Shown here piece by piece: positions 1 through 4,577 of a stretch of 5,268 bases of DNA. The DNA is taken from NCBI GenBank assembly GCA_934569195.1, contig CAKTKB010000084.1, forward strand, positions 1-5,268. The letters run 5' to 3'. Numbering within the stretch: the first letter of the stretch is position 1; each line of letters begins with the position of its first letter. The translations under genes were made by a program, and so were the position numbers. Below the pieces are notes generated by a model that was not told the origin of the DNA, ran no database searches, and saw nothing but the letters and a program-made list of their open reading frames with translations. The DNA is from an uncultured Oscillospiraceae bacterium. Lineage in GTDB: Bacteria; Bacillota; Clostridia; Oscillospirales; Oscillospiraceae.

Positions 1-183
1 CCGGAACAATCTGGGTAAAAACTGCGCAAATTCCTGGCTTTCCGTAACGATCCGGATTCCCTGCCCCCCGAAACTGCTGCAAAACAAAAGGATGCCGAAG
101 CATTCCGCCAGCGCGCAGCAGTTTTTCTGCGGTATGACCCGGCAAATTTCCGCCTTCGCACCGCCGGAAAATGAAAGTGCCAT
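1..183 (-). CDS. whiA: WhiA, N-terminal fragment (cut by window edge)
   Basis: The reverse strand from an ATG at 183 reads open to the window edge for 61 codons, beginning MALSFSGGAKAEICRVIPQK and continuing with a Cys-Cys pair, an AECFGILLF segment and an IRIVTES segment. From memory, this is the pattern of the WhiA N-terminus in Oscillospiraceae-like Firmicutes (SFS..xK.EL.R..P, CC..AE..G.LLF, IVTE). WhiA is a DNA-binding protein with a LAGLIDADG homing-endonuclease-like N-terminal domain and a C-terminal helix-turn-helix; it affects division and, in actinobacteria, sporulation. Only the start of the N-terminal domain is visible here. A GAGGAG ribosome site lies 7 bases before the ATG. The gap to the murB stop is 25 bases on the same strand, so the two are probably cotranscribed. 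No stop codon or HTH can be checked. Confidence 0.85.
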   Translation of the reverse strand, partial: MALSFSGGAKAEICRVIPQKNCCALAECFGILLFCSSFGGQGIRIVTESQEFAQFLPRLFR

Positions 184-208
184 CTTATGTCTCCTCTTTC
201 TGTTGCTT

Positions 209-1120
209 TTACCAGATCCGAATCTCCGGCTCCAGACGGATTCCGGAATCGGCGAACACCCGGTCGGAAACCTGACGCAGCAGCCGGCGCATATCCTCCG
301 CCGTCGCGCCGCCCAGGTTTACCGCGAAGCCCGCATGCTTCTCGGATATGGCGGCATTCCCGACCCGGTAACCCTTCAGCCCGGATGCCTGGATAAGCGC
401 GGCTGCATATCCCTGTGCCGGACGCTTAAAGGCCGACCCGGCCGAAGGCAGATCCAGGGGCTGGGAGGCCGTGCGCCGGGCCATCAGCTCCCGCATGGTC
501 ATGCGAATCTGCTCCGGAGACTTTGGCTCCAGGACAAATTCTGCGCTCAGCACAATGGCCTCCTTTCCCTCCAGGCAGCTGTGTCGATAGGAAAACGCCA
601 TCTCATCCCGGCTGAGCACATGCTTTTCGCCGTCCGAGTCCAGAATTTCTACGCTCTGACAGATCTGACCAATCTCGCCGCCGTAAGCACCTGCATTCAT
701 ATATACGCCGCCGCCCACCGTCCCGGGAATTCCATGGGCAAACTCCAGGCCCGACAGCCCCAGATTTGCCGCATATACCGCAGCCCGGGTCATGGTCACG
801 CCGGACATGACCCGAATCGACCGCTCCGACACCGCCTCTATCCCGTCCAGGCAGTCCTTCAGGCAAATGACCAGTCCCTCTACGCCCTCATCCGGCGCCA
901 GGACATTTGTTCCAGCCCCCAGAATTTTGATCGGGCAGCGCAATCTGTTTGCCGTCGAGAGGACTCTGCGCAGCTGCCCGGCATCTTCCGGCAGCGCCAT
1001 CACCTCCGCAGGTCCGCCGATGCGCAGGGATGTATGCTTCGCCAGCGGCTCTTGAAACCGAAGGGAAATATCAGGGAGTAAATCTGCGATTTTCTCCTTA
1101 AAATCCAAGTTTTCCATCAT
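209..1120 (-). CDS. murB: UDP-N-acetylenolpyruvoylglucosamine reductase (MurB)
   Basis: MurB reduces UDP-GlcNAc-enolpyruvate to UDP-MurNAc with NADPH and FAD, the second committed step of cytoplasmic peptidoglycan precursor synthesis. The 303-residue product has the family signatures in order: TSLRIGG (about 30-36) and LGAGTNVLAPDEG (68-79) in the FAD-binding part; GIPGTVGGGVYMNAGAYGGE (130-149); FSYRHS (176-181) with the expected active-site Arg at 179; GSAFKRP (228-234) with the proton-donor Ser at 229; and the C-terminal LEPEIRIW with catalytic Glu at 299. Length fits the shorter type II MurB form. One mild oddity is FKRP where most relatives have FKNP. The frame stays open upstream to a GTG at 1159, but that lies inside the promoter. 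A GGAGG at 1126-1130 instead supports the tandem ATGs at 1120 or 1117; the latter, giving 302 residues, is equally possible. It is followed closely by whiA on the same strand. Confidence 0.97.
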   Translation of the reverse strand: MMENLDFKEKIADLLPDISLRFQEPLAKHTSLRIGGPAEVMALPEDAGQLRRVLSTANRLRCPIKILGAGTNVLAPDEGVEGLVICLKDCLDGIEAVSERSIRVMSGVTMTRAAVYAANLGLSGLEFAHGIPGTVGGGVYMNAGAYGGEIGQICQSVEILDSDGEKHVLSRDEMAFSYRHSCLEGKEAIVLSAEFVLEPKSPEQIRMTMRELMARRTASQPLDLPSAGSAFKRPAQGYAAALIQASGLKGYRVGNAAISEKHAGFAVNLGGATAEDMRRLLRQVSDRVFADSGIRLEPEIRIW

Positions 1121-1125
1121 AAACG

Positions 1126-1130
1126 CCTCC
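1126..1130 (-). promoter_or_regulatory. Ribosome binding site deciding the murB start
   Basis: The minus strand carries GGAGG 5 bases before the ATG at 1120 and 8 bases before the adjacent in-frame ATG at 1117. No comparable site precedes the in-frame GTG at 1159, which would put the start inside the promoter. This supports a start at one of the two ATGs without separating them. Confidence 0.8.
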
Positions 1131-1147
1131 GGGTGTATGATAAAAAT

Positions 1148-1176
1148 AGTATACCACACTTTCCCCTGTAATGCAA
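1148..1176 (-). promoter_or_regulatory. Predicted sigma-A-type promoter of murB-whiA
   Basis: On the minus strand TTGCAT (1171-1176) and TATACT (1148-1153) are separated by exactly 17 bases, and the -10 is preceded by TGG, forming an extended -10 (TG-n-TATACT). The -35 matches the consensus only in its first half, so the extended -10 may carry much of the strength. Transcription would start near 1141, giving a leader of about 20 bases containing the GGAGG site. This is a prediction from sequence pattern only. Confidence 0.65.
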
Positions 1177-1283
1177 TTCTTCCGGCATGGAAATTTCCGG
1201 CTTGGGTATCCTGCTAAGGCAAGCAGCCCCGTCCGCTCCCACGCATGGTACGACTGGCCGGCCGCACGGTAGATTCAAAATTT

Positions 1284-1307
1284 ATGCGGCAAGCCGCATG
1301 CTTTTTT
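1284..1307 (+). terminator. Terminator-like hairpin on the plus strand with no assigned gene
   Basis: ATGCGG (1284-1289) pairs with CCGCAT (1294-1299) across a CAAG loop, and GC followed by six T residues (1302-1307) comes after the stem on the plus strand. This is the form of an intrinsic terminator for rightward transcripts. No plus-strand gene lies to its left: murB and whiA are on the minus strand. The minus-strand reading has only a weak AAATTTT tail, so a secondary role in stopping leftward readthrough from the ferredoxin gene is possible but less well supported. Positions 1177-1283 hold no credible ORF. Confidence 0.5.
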
Positions 1308-1319
1308 GCACAGCCGTAT

Positions 1320-1348
1320 AAAAAAGCGGAGAGCCGTCCGCTCTCCGC
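1320..1348 (-). terminator. Intrinsic terminator of the ferredoxin gene
   Basis: Bases 1340-1348 and 1326-1334 form a 9-bp GC-rich stem with a 5-base loop. On the minus strand the stem is followed by six T residues (complement of A1320-A1325). It begins 27 bases beyond the ferredoxin stop codon, in the correct orientation to end that transcript before murB. Confidence 0.85.
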
Positions 1349-1374
1349 CGATACTATGTAAGGAAAACCCGCGC

Positions 1375-1761
1375 TTATTTCTCCACGATCTCCAGAATCT
1401 CCATGGGGCAAGCCTTTACGCAGATTCCGCAGGAAATGCACTTGGACACAGGGCTATCTTCCTTCAGCACCATGACCTTCATCGGGCACACCTGTGCGCA
1501 CTTACCGCAGGCGACGCACTTTTTCTTGTTGATCATAAACACGCCGGTCTTGGGATTCTGAGTGATTGCCTCATGCTCGCAAGCCTTCATACACTTGCCG
1601 CACTGAATGCAGGTCTGTGGCTTCGCGCCGCCATTCTTCGCTACGATCCGGATGCAGGAATAATCTTGATGAAATTCCTTATAAAAGGCTGTCGAGCAGG
1701 CGCGGACACATTCCAAGCAGGCCATGCACTCCGCATTTTTTTTGACGGTCAGCTTTTTCAT
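1375..1761 (-). CDS. Polyferredoxin-like protein with four [4Fe-4S] motifs
   Basis: This 128-residue soluble protein has four complete CxxCxxCxxxC motifs, at Cys 12/15/18/22, 51/54/57/61, 82/85/88/92 and 108/111/114/118, plus one extra Cys at 36. The last two motifs end in the classical CP; the first two end in CS and CE. Established knowledge of such motifs predicts binding of up to four [4Fe-4S] clusters and low-potential electron transfer, resembling electron-transfer subunits of the HycB/CooF/HydN type. There is no signal peptide or membrane segment, so it should be cytoplasmic. The start is the only reasonable one: an AAAAGGGG ribosome site sits about 10 bases upstream. It has its own promoter and terminator and no oxidoreductase, hydrogenase or radical enzyme beside it, so its redox partner is unknown. 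The gene is present as a single unit. Confidence 0.9.
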   Translation of the reverse strand: MKKLTVKKNAECMACLECVRACSTAFYKEFHQDYSCIRIVAKNGGAKPQTCIQCGKCMKACEHEAITQNPKTGVFMINKKKCVACGKCAQVCPMKVMVLKEDSPVSKCISCGICVKACPMEILEIVEK

Positions 1762-1799
1762 GACACAGGATTCCCCTTTTTCTTAGTTAATGCCGTTCT

Positions 1800-1828
1800 A
1801 TTATACAGGCTTCTTCCGAAAATAGCAA
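1800..1828 (-). promoter_or_regulatory. Near-consensus sigma-A promoter of the ferredoxin gene
   Basis: The minus strand has TTGCTA (1823-1828), a 17-base spacer and a perfect TATAAT (1800-1805). Transcription would start near 1793, leaving a leader of about 32 bases to the ATG at 1761. The perfect -10 and spacing suggest strong constitutive expression unless a regulator overlaps; I see no clear operator. Confidence 0.8.
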
Positions 1829-1877
1829 GTTCTTTTTTGCCACACGCTTTTGCATCCACATCCGCCGAATATTTCCA

Positions 1878-1910
1878 GGGTAGATTACAGCGAATACGGT
1901 CATACTACCC
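1878..1910 (+). repeat. Short inverted repeat upstream of the lipoprotein gene
   Basis: GGGTAG (1878-1883) and CTACCC (1905-1910) are perfect inverted copies 21 bases apart, ending 16 bases before the AGGAGG of the lipoprotein gene. It could be an RNA stem in the leader or a split protein-binding site, but a 6-bp stem with a long loop is weak and may be chance. I found no convincing plus-strand promoter between 1790 and 1926. Confidence 0.3.
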
Positions 1911-1938
1911 ACGAAACCGAAACTTCAGGAGGAAAATC

Positions 1939-2247
1939 ATGAACAAAGCAATACTTCTCGTCTTCTCCCTGCTTATGCTGGGCGGTATGCTCGCCGGATG
2001 CCGCGGCGGCATGAGCACGCCGACTACTCCGTCCGCGACACACATGACCACCGAGCCGTCCACTCAGGCAGCCACAGACGCCTCCACCCAGGCCACACAG
2101 CCCAGCATTGCCCCGTCCTCCGGAGCTGACAGCTCCGAATCGAGCGACGCACAGCACGGCGGCAATACGCAGGCCCCCTCCTCCGGCGAGGAAGGCAATC
2201 CGGGCGGCAGCGGAAGCGCCGGCGGCAACGGCCAGATCATGGGCTAA
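1939..2247 (+). CDS. Small putative lipoprotein with low-complexity Thr/Ser/Gly-rich tail
   Basis: The frame is open from 1306, but the first 211 codons run antisense through the ferredoxin gene. The real start is ATG 1939, preceded by AGGAGG (1927-1932) with a 6-base spacer. The 102-residue product begins MNKAILLVFSLLMLGG, a typical type II signal peptide with Lys at 3, a hydrophobic core and the lipobox LAGC; Cys 21 would be lipidated and anchor the protein to the outer face of the membrane. The mature part has no recognisable domain: it is rich in Thr, Ser, Gln and Pro (about 25-75, with the STQA motif twice) and then in Ser, Gly and Glu to the end. Such tails are commonly disordered, and it may act as a surface spacer or be a remnant. 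Function is unknown. It stands alone, divergent from the ferredoxin gene and convergent with the phosphatase gene. Confidence 0.8.
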   Translation: MNKAILLVFSLLMLGGMLAGCRGGMSTPTTPSATHMTTEPSTQAATDASTQATQPSIAPSSGADSSESSDAQHGGNTQAPSSGEEGNPGGSGSAGGNGQIMG

Positions 2248-2252
2248 TTTTT

Positions 2253-2317
2253 GCCGGGGCCTCCCGGCTTACATCTGTGCGCGGCAAATTCTCTGTGCTT
2301 CTACAAAGCTGCCGCAC
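2253..2317. terminator. Hairpins between convergent lipoprotein and phosphatase genes
   Basis: The 93-base gap between the two stop codons contains two potential hairpins. GCCGGG (2253-2258) pairs with CCCGGC (2263-2268) across a 4-base loop, five bases after the lipoprotein stop. Bases 2279-2286 and 2310-2317 form an 8-bp stem on the minus strand (one G-U pair) with an inner GCTT/AAGC stem in its 23-base loop; plus-strand RNA keeps six central pairs and is followed by a TTTT. Neither has a good T tract immediately after the stem, so both are only weak candidates for ending the converging transcripts. Confidence 0.35.
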
Positions 2318-2340
2318 AATTTTCCGGTCCTACCTTCCCC

Positions 2341-3336
2341 TTAGGGCGTCTCCCAGGAAAAAGCCTCCGTGTCAATGCTCCGGCGGCGGCTCTGGGTGTC
2401 AAAGGCGTAGCGCGCCAGGATATCCTCCGGATAATCCCCCGGTGCCGCCTCTATTTCTTTGCAGCCCAGCTTCCGGAAATGGCTGAAGGCGCATCCCAGC
2501 AGCTGGTCGGCATAGTACCTTCCCACATAGCTCTGCTTCAGCTCCATCCCGGAGATGTAACCCACACCCTCCCGGATCCCGGCCAGGGTAATGCTGCCGG
2601 CCGTCCCCTCCGGAAGGCTGCCTGTTATCCGAACGCCGTCCCCCCGCGCCCCCTCAGGCTGTAAAAACAGAGTCGTGTTCTGCGGATCATCCGCGTTGGC
2701 CCGCCACCTTCTCAGATAGCCGTGGGTCAGGACCTCGGGCAAGTGGGAGCTGTCATTTAAGAATTCGGCCCGGAATTCTCCCCGCTCATATTTCAGCTTG
2801 CAAACGCCGGTATTGTCGCAGTATGGGAAATCCCTCATATCCTCCACCGGGAACAGCCGCATAAGTGTCCCCCGGATAACCGCACCGTGCCCGAAAATGG
2901 CAACCGTCCCGCCGTCAAACCGCTGTGCCGCATCCCGCATTCCCTCCAGAAAGCGCTGTGTATACACGTCAAAGGGTTCCGAATGCTCTACATGCCATTC
3001 AGGCGGATTCTCCGTAAAGATTTTGAGCTGCTGCGGATATTTGCGACACAGATTTCCAATCGGCATATCCTCCCAGCTGCCCACATCTACCTCCCGGAAG
3101 CGCGGATCTCTGTGCAGGTGCAAGCCCTTGGGGATATAAACCGCCCGGGATGTCAGGCTCGTCCGGGTCAGGTCGCTGGAAAAGCAGCCGTCTACGGGAA
3201 TTGTGGAAAAGCGCCGCTCCAGCGCAGCCACCTGCGTCAACCCTCTCGGCGTCAGGAGAGAGTCGTACTGACCATGGAGGCGGCGGAAAATATTTCCCTC
3301 CGCCTCGGCATGGCGAATCAAATAAACCGTCGTCAT
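2341..3336 (-). CDS. Histidine phosphatase fused to a degenerate GNAT-like domain
   Basis: The N-terminal half (about 1-195) is a histidine phosphatase/phosphoglycerate-mutase-like domain. It has the LIRHAEAEGN motif with nucleophile His 9 and phosphate-binding Arg 8, SSDLTR with Arg 58, a REVDVGSWE segment carrying the probable acid Glu 82, and FGHGAVIRG with the second catalytic His 150. All expected catalytic residues are present, so phosphatase activity on a small phosphorylated compound is likely; the substrate is unknown. The C-terminal part (about 210-317) resembles a GNAT N-acetyltransferase fold: YISGMEL, then YVGRYYADQLL (270-280), which aligns with the acetyl-CoA loop pattern YRGKGxAxxLL, then LGCKEIEA and ARYAF like the final Y..GF motif. 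The second loop glycine is Tyr 274, so acetyl-CoA binding is doubtful. The 331-residue length exceeds the usual 200-230 of single-domain relatives. The start has a GAGG site overlapping the preceding gene's stop, and only 7 bases separate the genes, implying translational coupling. Confidence 0.85.
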   Translation of the reverse strand: MTTVYLIRHAEAEGNIFRRLHGQYDSLLTPRGLTQVAALERRFSTIPVDGCFSSDLTRTSLTSRAVYIPKGLHLHRDPRFREVDVGSWEDMPIGNLCRKYPQQLKIFTENPPEWHVEHSEPFDVYTQRFLEGMRDAAQRFDGGTVAIFGHGAVIRGTLMRLFPVEDMRDFPYCDNTGVCKLKYERGEFRAEFLNDSSHLPEVLTHGYLRRWRANADDPQNTTLFLQPEGARGDGVRITGSLPEGTAGSITLAGIREGVGYISGMELKQSYVGRYYADQLLGCAFSHFRKLGCKEIEAAPGDYPEDILARYAFDTQSRRRSIDTEAFSWETP

Positions 3337-3343
3337 ATCGCCC

Positions 3344-4213
3344 TCACAACACCGTTACGAATCGCGCCAGGTTGCGCTGGATACGTCCCACCGCCTCCTG
3401 GGCATAGCGGACAAATTCCCTCCCGTCGCTCTGCTCCGTCAGCCACGCCCCGGTAACCGACCCTCCGGCGCATACGATTGCCCCATGTCCAAGCCGGTCA
3501 AAGGCCGCGGCGCAATTTTTCCCGTTCCCGCCGGGGTAGTCATATCCGTCCACCAGAAGAAAGCTGCTTTTATATTTCTCCCGCAGAGACTTGACGCTGC
3601 TCGGCGCCGTAGCGGCCGCCACCATTCCCACGGAGGAATAGCCGCATTTTTCCATACGATCCGCTCCCAGCCGTGCGACCTGGTCCGCCAGGGCCATGTG
3701 TGCCAGCCTGGAGCCTGTGAGCAGGTCCTGCATCTCCGGCGCAGACTTGTTGGCCGAACGAACCACCACAAACAGGTCCTTTCCCTGCTCCCCCGGCGCC
3801 GGCAGGAAGGGGCGCAGAACGTCGCTTCCCAGATAGGCAGACAAAATCAGGCCGTCCCACTCCAGGCCCGCATCGGCAGCCGCAAGAGCCGCCGCCGCAT
3901 GCTTGGCAAGCCAGGGAGACAGCAGCTCCGGTCCGTCCAAAAACACATAAAATCCCCCTTCGCGGGCGGAATGCAGGGTCCGCTGCAGCTGTGTCATGCC
4001 CTCCGGCCCCATCACGGCAAAAGCACCCATGGAAAAACGCACCGCCGGTACCATGCCCCGCAGCCCGGCCAGCAGCTCACAGCAGCAATCTGCGTAAATT
4101 TCCGCCCGGGGTTTATCCTTTTGCAAATGCGGCGGAATGAAGGTGTCCGGGATGGAGAAATCGATTACCAGAGGGCACTTCCTCTTGCGAATCTTACTCT
4201 GAAGGACGTCCAT
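3344..4213 (-). CDS. Orotidine-5'-phosphate-decarboxylase-like protein lacking catalytic residues
   Basis: This 289-residue protein follows the type 2 PyrF pattern as I know it, in order: VPAVRFSMGAF (55-65; family KPQxAF), YVFLDG (89-94; start of family DAKRGDI), AYLGSDVLRPF (126-136; family NPYLGxDxxxPF), FVVVRSANKSAPEMQDL (148-164; family FVLVRTSNPxAxDxQDL), AAATAPSSVKSLRE (199-212; family VGATYPxExxxLR), DGYDYPGGNG (222-231; family PGYGAQGG) and IVCAGGSV (246-253; family VNSSRGI). The decisive residues are missing: the DAKRGDI catalytic tetrad is DGPELLS here, so the essential Lys and second Asp are gone, and the phosphate-binding Arg of the SR motif is Gly. Decarboxylation of OMP is therefore unlikely; a binding, regulatory or different catalytic role is inferred. 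The frame is open upstream to 4441, but ATG 4213 has AAGGAG 8 bases before it. The stop lies 7 bases before the phosphatase-GNAT start. Confidence 0.82.
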   Translation of the reverse strand: MDVLQSKIRKRKCPLVIDFSIPDTFIPPHLQKDKPRAEIYADCCCELLAGLRGMVPAVRFSMGAFAVMGPEGMTQLQRTLHSAREGGFYVFLDGPELLSPWLAKHAAAALAAADAGLEWDGLILSAYLGSDVLRPFLPAPGEQGKDLFVVVRSANKSAPEMQDLLTGSRLAHMALADQVARLGADRMEKCGYSSVGMVAAATAPSSVKSLREKYKSSFLLVDGYDYPGGNGKNCAAAFDRLGHGAIVCAGGSVTGAWLTEQSDGREFVRYAQEAVGRIQRNLARFVTVL

Positions 4214-4235
4214 GGCCTCAACTCCTTTTTCTTTT

Positions 4236-4244
4236 AATATACCA
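4236..4244 (-). promoter_or_regulatory. Extended -10 of the decarboxylase-like/phosphatase operon
   Basis: The minus strand reads TGGTATATT (4244 down to 4236), an extended -10 with TATATT, about 23 bases before the ATG at 4213. No good -35 lies 17 bases upstream, where the sequence is T-rich (TTTCTT-like). The same core TGTGGTATA appears in the murB promoter. Leader RNA would be short, about 15 bases, just including the AAGGAG site. Confidence 0.45.
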
Positions 4245-4316
4245 CAAATATCTAAAAAAAGAAAGACACAAACCTTTCCAGTGTTGATTTTTCCGGAACG
4301 GGGCAAACTATTGTCG

Positions 4317-4324
4317 AAAGGAGG
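4317..4324 (+). promoter_or_regulatory. Strong ribosome site for the 58-residue ORF
   Basis: AAAGGAGG at 4317-4324 is a near-perfect anti-Shine-Dalgarno match, 9 bases before ATG 4334. A nearer ATG at 4329 opens a frame of only four codons, so 4334 is the functional start. The site is the main reason to accept this short ORF as a gene. Confidence 0.75.
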
Positions 4325-4333
4325 CGTAATGAT

Positions 4334-4510
4334 ATGCAGGTAAAGGGAATGGTCCTGTCTATGGGCGTAGGCGCCGCCGTGGGGGCGGTCGCCATTCTGA
4401 TGATGCCCCGCAAAAATCCGGCCAGAAAGCTGGCCGCCCAAGCTGCCGACAAGGTCGAGGATGCCGCAATGAAGGTCTCCGATAAAATCAGTCAGAGCAT
4501 GGGAATGTAA
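4334..4510 (+). CDS. Small 58-residue putative single-pass membrane protein
   Basis: This ORF is real by three independent signs: a strong AAAGGAGG site 9 bases upstream, a hairpin terminator starting 10 bases after the stop, and sensible protein structure. Residues 5-24 (GMVLSMGVGAAVGAVAILMM) form a Gly- and Ala-rich hydrophobic helix with small-residue spacing typical of helix packing. A basic stretch PRKNPARK (25-32) follows, then a charged, probably amphipathic helix (33-55). The positive charges after the helix predict a cytoplasmic C-terminus. The layout is reminiscent of small YtxH-like or stress-associated membrane proteins, but I do not recognise the family with certainty. It is divergent from the decarboxylase-like gene across a 120-base gap and convergent with the ECF gene. 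No convincing plus-strand promoter was found in that gap; a TTGATT at 4284 has no usable -10 that would leave the ribosome site in the transcript. Confidence 0.75.
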   Translation: MQVKGMVLSMGVGAAVGAVAILMMPRKNPARKLAAQAADKVEDAAMKVSDKISQSMGM

Positions 4511-4519
4511 CAGACAAAG

Positions 4520-4573
4520 GGCCTGCCGCGCATTGGGAGAATCCCCCAGGCGCAGCAGGCCGGTCTATTTTAT
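4520..4573. terminator. Shared hairpin terminator between convergent genes
   Basis: GGCCTGC (4520-4526) pairs with GCAGGCC (4555-4561), and after one C/A mismatch GCGC (4528-4531) pairs with GCGC (4550-4553). The 18-base interior contains a further GGGA-gaa-TCCC mini-stem. On the plus strand TCTATTTTAT follows, ending the small membrane-protein transcript. On the minus strand the tail is only CTTTGT, so it is probably a weaker terminator for the ECF gene, whose stop is 17 bases away. Confidence 0.8.
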
Positions 4574-4577
4574 GAAT

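Noticed and set aside
92..1081. Long plus-strand frame of 329 codons
   Set aside because: It runs antisense through whiA and murB, has no ribosome site and has composition typical of a shadow frame; the minus-strand MurB motifs are unambiguous.
1121..1159. GTG-initiated extension of MurB by 13 residues
   Set aside because: It would place the start within the TATACT promoter element and lacks a ribosome site; GGAGG points to the ATGs at 1120/1117.
1306..1938. N-terminal extension of the lipoprotein frame
   Set aside because: It is antisense to the ferredoxin gene, and the AGGAGG plus signal peptide place the start at 1939.
3485..4237. 250-codon plus-strand frame
   Set aside because: It is antisense to the decarboxylase-like gene, with no ribosome site and no recognisable motifs.
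4284..4314. TTGATT with TATTGT as promoter of the 58-residue ORF
   Set aside because: The spacing is 19 bases and the implied start point would fall inside the ribosome site, so the transcript would lack it.
4214..4441. N-terminal extension of the decarboxylase-like frame
   Set aside because: The added segment overlaps the divergent small membrane-protein gene and the promoter region; ATG 4213 has a good ribosome site.
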